Source: Thermoplasmata archaeon (GTDB lineage Archaea > Thermoplasmatota > Thermoplasmata > Lutacidiplasmatales > UBA184). Taken from it: a stretch of 6,085 bases of DNA. Made by a program: the position numbers and the translations under genes. The notes below the pieces were generated by a model. The model had not been told where the DNA came from. It worked only from the letters and a program-made list of their open reading frames with translations, and did no database searches. The stretch spans positions 1 through 6,085 of the forward strand of contig JASHXM010000128.1 of NCBI GenBank assembly GCA_030043545.1, given 5' to 3'. Of the stretch, positions 1 to 5,204 are shown piece after piece. Each line of letters begins with the position of its first letter. Position 1 is the stretch's first letter.

Positions 1-489
1 TGTGTGGCGGTCTTCGGCCAACCCACGACTCAAACTTGCACCGGGTGCGGAACTTGGGAGCTGGAGATGAGCTCGGTCGGAGGCACGAACCCGCGGAGCG
101 GTGTATATTTCTCCGAAGTCAGAGTTTACCCCGAGGCGGGATTTGTCACAGGTGACTTCGGCCTGGGCCTGACCAATTCGACGAGGGGAGCCCTCCAGAT
201 CGGATCCGCCCCGAGTTCGTGTGCCCCCCCGGCGGGTCGTACGCATAGCACGTTCAATGCCTCGAACTGTGGAGCTGCCTCGGAGGGTTGGTATGTCGCG
301 GTCGTAGCGATGAACGGTACCGTAGTCAACGTGTTCGGGTCGCACGGAAGGTGGATCGGGCCGTCCGTGGCGCTGACCATGCCGGAGCTGCTCTACCTCG
401 TATCGGGGCAGAACCTCACGCGCGTGGGAAACATCCTGAGCTGTTACGGAACGCAAGAGTCGCCGGTGGTTGGCTCGGTGGACCTCTAA
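1..489 (+). CDS. C-terminal part of a secreted/surface protein, possibly pilin-like (5' partial)
   Basis: The frame is open from the first base (TGT then GTG at 4-6) and ends in TAA at 487-489, so the gene probably starts outside the window; a GTG start at 4 is possible but there is no room to see a promoter. The visible protein of about 162 residues is rich in Gly, Ser, Thr and Val, with few charged residues and alternating beta-strand-like segments. It has four N-glycosylation sequons (NST, NAS, NGT, NLT) and a CxxC motif (CTGC) near its start. This looks like the extracellular domain of an archaeal pilin- or archaellin-type surface protein whose hydrophobic N-terminal segment would lie upstream. 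That assignment is inference from composition and general pattern; no catalytic motif is visible. GC content is visibly lower than in the genes to the right, which suits a fast-evolving or separately acquired surface gene. Confidence 0.6.
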   Translation, partial: CVAVFGQPTTQTCTGCGTWELEMSSVGGTNPRSGVYFSEVRVYPEAGFVTGDFGLGLTNSTRGALQIGSAPSSCAPPAGRTHSTFNASNCGAASEGWYVAVVAMNGTVVNVFGSHGRWIGPSVALTMPELLYLVSGQNLTRVGNILSCYGTQESPVVGSVDL

Positions 490-681
490 CCGGCACGCTC
501 TAACGATGTGCACGATTTGCCGCGCGGCGGCCAGCGGGTCCCGCAGCAGGGGCTGCGAGGGAACTGAGTCGGTGGGCAGCGCTCTCGACAGCGACCTTAG
601 TAGCGCTCGCCTTCAGGAAACCGTGGTCGACGAACTTTCCGCCGACTTTCGGCGTGCATCCCTCGGCCCTCCCCGCTCACG
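490..681. other. Convergent intergenic region, no gene seen
   Basis: This 192-base stretch lies between the stop of the left-edge gene and the stop of hutH on the opposite strand. It has no credible coding frame and no tRNA-like T-arm. Two small perfect hairpins are present: CGCAGC-AGGG-GCTGCG at 542-557 and CGCCGA-CTT-TCGGCG at 640-654. The second lies 27 bases past the hutH stop on the minus strand. Neither is followed by a T-run on either strand, so I do not call a terminator. The region presumably holds the 3' ends of both transcripts. Confidence 0.5.
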
Positions 682-2204
682 TTAGACCGCCGAGCGCACT
701 TCGGCGACGAGCGAACCGTCCGCGATCGCGGCAGCGACGCGAGCGATGTCGGGCGCCGGGCTGCGGTCGCGCGACCACGGCTCGACGCGGCTCCGCAGCG
801 CCCGGAGCGCCGCCTCGCTCCCCCGGCCCCCGGTACGGGGCCGGCGGAGCTCGAGCGCCTGACCGGCGACGATCCACTCGATCGCGACGACGCGCCGCGC
901 ATTCTCGAGCACGCGGAACAGCTTCGCGCCCGCCCAGGCGCCCATGCTGACGTAATCCTCCTGGTCGGCCGACGTGGAGAGGCTCATCGCGCTCGCCGGA
1001 TGGACCAGCGTCGCGTTCTCGTTGACGAGCGCGGCGGCGACGTACTGGGGGATCATGAGGCCGGAACTGACCCCCGGCTCCGGGGCCAGGAACGGCGGGA
1101 GGCCCCGGTTCAACGCCGGGTGGAGGAGCCGGGCGACGCGGCGCTCCGCGAAGCCGGCGATGTACTGCACCGCGAGCGCGAGGGTGTCGAGCGCGAGGGC
1201 GAGCGACTGGCCGTGGAAGTTCCCACCGCTCACGAACGCATCGCCCTCGAAGACGAGCGGATTGTCGGTGGCGGCGTTCAGCTCGCGGACGGCGACCGAC
1301 TCGGCGAAGTCGACGCCCAGCCGCGACGCGGCGAGCACCTGGGGAATGCACCGGAGCGTGTAGGCGTCCTGCCCCGTCCACTCGGCGCGGGGGGTCGCGA
1401 GCGTGCTGTCGGCCAGCAGTCCGCGCAGCGTGCCGGCGGTCTCCCGTGCGCCGGCGAGTTGCGGGCCTCGCCCAGCCGATCGTCGAGCGATTCGGGGTTC
1501 CCCTCGAGGGCGTCGAACGCGACGGCCGCCGCGATCTGCGCCGCGGCGAGCAGCGACCGGGCGTCGGCGACGCCGAGCGTGAGATACGACGTCATCAGCG
1601 CCGTCCCGTTGAGGAGCGCGACCCCCTCCTTCTCGACGAGCTCGATCGGCGCGAGCCCCTCGCGGGCGAGGGTCGTCCGCGCCGGTTCGGGCGCCCCGGC
1701 GCGGGGGGAGACGAACGCCCCTTCCCCGATGACGGCGAGCGCGAGGTGGGCGAGGGGGGCCAGGTCGCCGGAGGCGCCGACCGAGCCCTGTTCCGGGATC
1801 CACGGGATGAGGCCGCGGTTGAGCAGTTCCGCGAGCCGCTCGACGAGCGCCGGACGGACGCCGGAGAGGCCGCGGAGAAGCGAGTTGAGCCGGAGCAGCA
1901 GCAGGCCCCGGACGACGTCGCGGGCGAGCGCCGGACCGGTGCCACTCGCGTGGCTGCGGACGAGCGCGAGCTGGAGCTCGCGCGACCGTTCCACGGGGAT
2001 CGTCCGGTCGGAGAGCGCACCGAAGCCGGTCGTGACGCCGTAGACGGCCCGGCCGGCGGCCACGGCCCGCTCGACGGCGCGCCGGCTCGCGCCGACGGCG
2101 TGCAGCGCGTCGGGGGTCGGGGAGACCCCGCACCCCTCGCGCACGACGGCGAGGAACTGCTCGAGGGTCAGCGAGCGGCCGTCGAGCGGGAGCGTCTCCG
2201 TCAT
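682..2204 (-). CDS. hutH: Histidine ammonia-lyase, with one -1 frameshift in this sequence
   Basis: Histidine ammonia-lyase removes ammonia from L-histidine to give trans-urocanate, the first step of histidine breakdown, in the cytoplasm. The reading begins at the ATG at 2204-2202 and ends in TAA at 684-682, about 507 residues, which is the usual family length. The first frame contains VYGVTTGFG (Tyr55), the substrate-selecting SH pair (His85), the MIO-forming Ala144-Ser145-Gly146 in GSVGASGDLAPLAH, and LLNG (Asn199). After the shift, the other frame continues with GQDAYTLRC, ELNAATDNPLVF, GGNFHGQ, and a SADQEDYVSMG block whose Glu is typical of HAL rather than phenylalanine or tyrosine lyases. 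The frames join near 1441-1448: adding one G to the GGG run at 1445-1443 restores one 508-residue protein. It would then read RNSPAH where the family usually has RPHPGQ. The gene follows sodN by 37 bases with no visible promoter. A sequencing or assembly indel is the simplest explanation; a recent true lesion is the alternative. Confidence 0.9.
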
Positions 2205-2241
2205 GGCGTTCGCGGCCGGGGCGGTGGACTCCCCGGACGCC

Positions 2242-2775
2242 CTACGCTGCGACCGGTACCACGAGGTCGCCGCCGGACTTCTGCAGCGACGGCTGGCGGC
2301 GGGTCTTCGCGCCCTTCGTCTGCCAGAACAGTTCCGCGAACTCCTGGACGAGCTTCAAGAGCTCCTGCGCGTCCGCGAGCGCGGTCCCCTGGCGGGCCTT
2401 CGACGCCTGTTTGAGGATCTTGAAGACGAGCTCGTGCGCCTGCGGGAACTGCTTCGCGTGGTCCGGCGTGAAGTAGTCGCCCCAGATGACGCGGACCTCG
2501 GCCTTCACCCGCTCCGCGTGGGACTCCTTGACCGCGGTGTAGCGGGCGAGCTTCGCCCCGTACGCCGACCGGTCCTCGGGCTTGGCGTCCGCCGCGGGCG
2601 CCGGGAGCTCGGCGATCAGCTGGTCCATCCGGATCACCGTCAACGCCGAGATCTGCGCCTCGTGGGGGTCGTAGATCCCGCACGGGATATCGCAGTGGGC
2701 ATGGACCGGATGCGGGGGCCGGACGGCGTCGCGGAGACGTTCTACGAGCGCGGAGGCTCGGGAGCGAGCGGACAT
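2242..2775 (-). CDS. sodN: Nickel superoxide dismutase precursor
   Basis: Ni-SOD converts superoxide to oxygen and hydrogen peroxide using nickel bound by the N-terminal hook of the mature protein. The hook is unmistakable: HCDIPCGIYDP at residues 27-37, giving mature His1, Cys2, Cys6 and Tyr9. The first 26 residues form a leader that must be cut between Ala26 and His27 so that the His1 amino group can bind nickel. The helical-bundle part follows, with the family block VIWGDYFTPDH and the near-terminal FWQTKG. The precursor is 177 residues, longer than the Streptomyces type as I recall it, with about 20 extra residues after FWQTK. In my recollection of the Streptomyces protein, Glu17 and Arg47 support His1; here the aligned residues appear to be Ser and His, and the sequence is closer to the cyanobacterial/marine type. 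The ATG at 2775 is supported by a TATA-like element at leaderless distance. The maturase gene sodX diverges 30 bases away, and hutH lies downstream. Confidence 0.96.
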   Translation of the reverse strand: MSARSRASALVERLRDAVRPPHPVHAHCDIPCGIYDPHEAQISALTVIRMDQLIAELPAPAADAKPEDRSAYGAKLARYTAVKESHAERVKAEVRVIWGDYFTPDHAKQFPQAHELVFKILKQASKARQGTALADAQELLKLVQEFAELFWQTKGAKTRRQPSLQKSGGDLVVPVAA

Positions 2776-2797
2776 GCGCGCGCGAGCCCGGGGGGCG

Positions 2798-2806
2798 GGA
2801 TAAAGG
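2798..2806 (-). promoter_or_regulatory. TATA-like promoter element of sodN (and probably hutH)
   Basis: Read on the minus strand this is CCTTTATCC. Its first base lies 31 bases before the A of the sodN ATG, so transcription would begin at or next to the start codon, giving a leaderless transcript. The same motif, with one difference and identical spacing, precedes wtpA. Its last base overlaps the proposed GTG of sodX, so sodN promoter binding could interfere with expression of the maturase gene. Confidence 0.65.
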
Positions 2807-3207
2807 TGCCGGACGGCAGCGGCGGCGGGGGCCGCCTCGGCTGGTCGAACCGCCGGGTCGTCGTGGTCGACGCGAGCATGCGGCCGACCCTGGAGCCGGG
2901 GGACCGGCTGGTCGTCGACCCGACCGCGTACCGGGAGCGCGATCCGCGCGTCGGGGAGATCGTGGTGCTCGTCGATCCGGAGGAACCGTCTCGGTGGTTG
3001 GTGAAGCGGATCGCCGCCGTCGGACCGAGCGCGTCCCCTCGCCCCAGCGACGGGATCGCGGCGCTTCCGCCCGGCTCCGTGTTCGTGCTCTCGGATGCGG
3101 TGGGACCGACGCGGGACAGCCGATGCTTCGGCCCCGTGCCGCGGTCGTCGCTCCGCGGCCGGGCGCGTCGGATCTACTTCCCTCGGGAGCGACGCGCGGA
3201 GCTCTAG
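2806..3207 (+). CDS. sodX: Nickel-type superoxide dismutase maturation protease (S26 family)
   Basis: This is a small Ser-Lys peptidase of the signal-peptidase S26 family. In this genomic setting it is expected to remove the SodN leader and expose the nickel-binding His1. With the GTG start at 2806 it has 133 residues. The segment VVVVDASMRPTLEPGDRL carries the catalytic Ser24, and WLVKRIAAVG carries the general-base Lys67. Near the C-terminus VFVLSD and the DSRxFGPVP block match the conserved last region of S26 enzymes. No membrane anchor is evident, unlike true signal peptidases, which agrees with a dedicated soluble maturase. The start is uncertain. The frame is open far upstream, but an ATG at 2701 would overlap the sodN coding region, and a GTG at 2863 would leave only four residues before Ser24 and cut into its leading beta strand. 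A G-rich stretch just before 2806 could act as a weak ribosome-binding site. Divergence from sodN strongly supports the assignment. Confidence 0.88.
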   Translation: MPDGSGGGGRLGWSNRRVVVVDASMRPTLEPGDRLVVDPTAYRERDPRVGEIVVLVDPEEPSRWLVKRIAAVGPSASPRPSDGIAALPPGSVFVLSDAVGPTRDSRCFGPVPRSSLRGRARRIYFPRERRAEL

Positions 3208-3217
3208 CGGGCGACAA

Positions 3218-3226
3218 CCGTTATCC
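3218..3226 (+). promoter_or_regulatory. TATA-like promoter element of the wtp operon
   Basis: CCGTTATCC begins exactly 31 bases before the ATG at 3249 and differs by one base from the element at the same distance in front of sodN. This argues for a leaderless wtpA transcript and for the 3249 start over the in-frame ATG at 3228, which would lie almost on the TATA element. It sits in the 41-base gap after the sodX stop, so the transporter has its own promoter. Confidence 0.65.
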
Positions 3227-3248
3227 GATGTGGCATTTACCCACATCG
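3226..3248. promoter_or_regulatory. Perfect 8-bp inverted repeat, candidate operator of the wtp operon
   Basis: CGATGTGG (3226-3233) and CCACATCG (3241-3248) are perfect reverse complements separated by seven bases. The dyad fills the space between the TATA-like element and the start codon, where a bound dimeric repressor would block TFB or RNA polymerase. Uptake operons for molybdate or tungstate are commonly repressed by the metal, so a ModE-like or other oxyanion sensor is a reasonable candidate. The half-sites do not obviously match the bacterial ModE site as I remember it, so the regulator is unknown. If transcription starts further upstream, the dyad could instead form a hairpin in a short leader. 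Confidence 0.55.
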
Positions 3249-4334
3249 ATGCGGCCGGTAGCGCGCAACCTGGTAATCGTGGGGATCGTCGCCATCGCGG
3301 TCGTCGGCGGGTTCGCCGGCGGCTGGCTGTCGCGGGGGAGCGGGAGCTCGACGACGGGCGCCGGCCCGGTCACGCTGTCGGTGATCGCCGCGGGCAGTCT
3401 CGCGCCGCCCCGGCTGCTGCCGTCGTTCGTCTCGGCGTTCGCCAACGAGACCCCGGGCGTCTCGGCGCCGCTCGCCGCCCAGCTGTACGAAGGGAGCACC
3501 GCCGGGGCGGCGGCGCTCGCCGGGGGCGGACAGCCGTACGACATCTTCGTCGCCGCCGATTTCCGCGTGATCCCCCAGCATCTCGAGGCGCCGGCGTCGA
3601 CCGAGGCGACGTGGGAGGTCGTCTTCGCCTCCGACCCGCTCGTCCTCGCCTACGAGCCGGGGATCTCCGCCCTTTCGGGGATCAACTCCACCAACTGGTA
3701 CACCAAGATCACCGCCGCCGGGGTCACGCTCGGCTGGCCGAACGCGACCGCCGACCCGCTCGGGGTCGACACCCTCGTCGCCCTCGAGCTCGAGGACACG
3801 ATCGAGGGCCAGGGCGGCGCGCTGTACGACCACTTCTTCACGGGCGGCGAGGGAGAGTTCGCGACCCCCACCGCCAACACGAAGCAGGTCTCGGAGGACG
3901 TCGCCGCCACCGCGCTCTCGACCGGCGAGGTCGACGTCTTCCCGATCTACCAGTCGTACGCGGTCGCGGACCACCTCGCGTACGTCGCGCTCAACTCCTC
4001 GGTCAACCTCGGCGGGACCAACCGGTCCGACGTCGCCGAGTACGGCAGCGCCTCGACGAAGACCGGCACCCCGGGGGACCTCAAGACGGTCGTCGGCGCC
4101 CCGATCCTGTTCGCGCTGACCGTCCCGGCGAGCGCGCCCGACCCCACGCTCGGGGTCGCCTTCGCCGCGTTCCTGCTCGGGAACGCCTCCGCCTCCGTCT
4201 GGGCGACGGACGGCTTCTCGCCCCTCGTCCCCGCGTTCACGGACCAGCCGGCGCACCTTCCGGCCGCGCTCAGCGGGTCGGCGCCGAACGGCACGCGGCC
4301 GCTCCCATCGTATCTCTCCGCCCTTCTCGCCTAG
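3249..4334 (+). CDS. wtpA: Tungstate/molybdate ABC transporter substrate-binding protein
   Basis: This extracellular receptor captures tungstate or molybdate and delivers it to the membrane permease. It is 361 residues. A hydrophobic segment at about 8-27 follows Arg6 and lacks a lipobox Cys, so it is probably an uncleaved membrane anchor, followed by a Ser/Gly/Thr linker. The binding-protein fold shows AAGSL (47-51) and EGSTAG (81-86), typical oxyanion-contacting segments, then YDIFVAADFRVI, NWYTKI (149-154), the family block ADPLG (168-172) and VDVFPIYQSYAV (228-239). These match the WtpA subfamily better than bacterial ModA. In related archaeal proteins the last block reads FEYKS, and its Glu is, as I recall, a direct tungstate ligand; here the aligned residue is Ile233, while Asp169 is kept. 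Seven N-glycosylation sequons (NET, NST, NAT, NSS, NRS, NAS, NGT) fit an archaeal surface location. The start at 3249 is chosen from promoter spacing. Substrate preference cannot be settled from sequence. Confidence 0.85.
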   Translation: MRPVARNLVIVGIVAIAVVGGFAGGWLSRGSGSSTTGAGPVTLSVIAAGSLAPPRLLPSFVSAFANETPGVSAPLAAQLYEGSTAGAAALAGGGQPYDIFVAADFRVIPQHLEAPASTEATWEVVFASDPLVLAYEPGISALSGINSTNWYTKITAAGVTLGWPNATADPLGVDTLVALELEDTIEGQGGALYDHFFTGGEGEFATPTANTKQVSEDVAATALSTGEVDVFPIYQSYAVADHLAYVALNSSVNLGGTNRSDVAEYGSASTKTGTPGDLKTVVGAPILFALTVPASAPDPTLGVAFAAFLLGNASASVWATDGFSPLVPAFTDQPAHLPAALSGSAPNGTRPLPSYLSALLA

Positions 4335-4355
4335 GCCCGGCCGGTCCGATTCGCG

Positions 4356-5204
4356 ATGGCCGAGACCGCGCGGGCCACCCGGGCCGGCCGCGCGATCGCT
4401 GGCGCGCTCTCCGCCTCGCTCCTCGCCCTGATCGTGCTGCCGGTCGTCGCGCTGTTCGCCTACGCGGGGACGGCCGGGCTCCTCGCCACGGTCCGGGACG
4501 CGGGGTTCTGGACGTCTCTTGAGTTCACGCTCTTGAGCTCGGGGCTGGCCGTCGGGCTGGGCCTCCTCACCGGCGTCCCGCTCGGGTACGTCCTCGCGCG
4601 CTACCGGTTCGTCGGTCGCGAGGTCGTCGAGTCCCTCGTGCTGATCCCGGTGATGATCCCGCACCTCGTCGTCGGGATCGGGCTGCTCCTCCTGTTCGCC
4701 CCGACGAACCCGGTCGGCCACGCCGTCGCGGCCGCGGGGATTCCGATCTTCGACGCGATCTGGGGCGTGGTGCTCGTCATGGTGTACGTCGGCGCGTCGT
4801 ACGTGGTGCTCTCCTCCCAGCTCGCGTTCAAACTGGTCGAGCCCGGGACGATCGAGGTCGCCCGGTCGCTCGGCGCCTCCCCGACTGAGGCGTTCGTCAC
4901 CGTCACCCTCCCGGGGGCGGCCCGGGGGATCGCCACGGGGGCGCTCCTCATGTGGGCCCGCGGGGTGAGCGAGGTCGGCGGCTTCCTGATCCTCGCCTTC
5001 GCGGTGACGCCGAGCCCGCCGTGGAGCGGGCCCGTGACGTCGACCTCCTCCATCTACATCTACGACCTCTACCAGTCGGGGTCGGTCCCGGGGACCGCCG
5101 GGGCCGCCGCGATCCTCGTCCTGGTCGCCGCGGCGGTGTTCGTCATCGTCCGTCTCCTCGACCGGACCGGCTTCGCCTGGGCGCGGGGACGGTGGTGGTC
5201 GTGA
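4356..5204 (+). CDS. wtpB: Tungstate/molybdate ABC transporter permease
   Basis: This is the integral membrane subunit that forms the oxyanion channel, presumably as a homodimer. It is 282 residues with about six membrane segments, near 17-40, 54-80, 92-115, 133-155, 190-217 and 247-267. The cytoplasmic EAA loop that docks the ATPase is clear at about 167-191 (EVARSLGASPTEAF followed by LPGAARG). The blocks GVPLGYVLAR and LIPVMIPHLVVGIGLL are typical of molybdate/tungstate permeases of the binding-protein-dependent family. The ATG lies 21 bases after the wtpA stop with no promoter motif between, so the two genes are read together. No Shine-Dalgarno sequence is visible. The end overlaps the wtpC start by four bases. 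Sulfate-type permeases share this fold, so the substrate follows mainly from wtpA. Confidence 0.87.
   Translation: MAETARATRAGRAIAGALSASLLALIVLPVVALFAYAGTAGLLATVRDAGFWTSLEFTLLSSGLAVGLGLLTGVPLGYVLARYRFVGREVVESLVLIPVMIPHLVVGIGLLLLFAPTNPVGHAVAAAGIPIFDAIWGVVLVMVYVGASYVVLSSQLAFKLVEPGTIEVARSLGASPTEAFVTVTLPGAARGIATGALLMWARGVSEVGGFLILAFAVTPSPPWSGPVTSTSSIYIYDLYQSGSVPGTAGAAAILVLVAAAVFVIVRLLDRTGFAWARGRWWS

Noticed and set aside
542..557. Hairpin CGCAGC-AGGG-GCTGCG as a terminator
   Set aside because: Short stem and no T-run after it on either strand; such stems arise readily in GC-rich DNA.
640..654. Hairpin CGCCGA-CTT-TCGGCG as a hutH terminator
   Set aside because: It lies just after hutH, but no T-rich tract follows on the minus strand and archaeal termination relies mainly on T-runs.
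1000..2414. Plus-strand open frames opposite hutH
   Set aside because: Arg/Glu-rich shadow sequence opposite a gene with many conserved family motifs.
2203..2805. Upstream extension of the sodX frame to an ATG at 2203 or 2701
   Set aside because: It would run antisense through sodN, and the extra residues resemble no S26 peptidase N-terminus.
3218..3248. A match to the bacterial ModE operator
   Set aside because: Only a short GTTAT piece is reminiscent of it; the dyad half-sites differ, so I call an unassigned operator instead.
3095..4522. Long plus-strand frame overlapping wtpA in another phase
   Set aside because: Arg-rich and without recognisable motifs; it is a shadow of wtpA and the start of wtpB.
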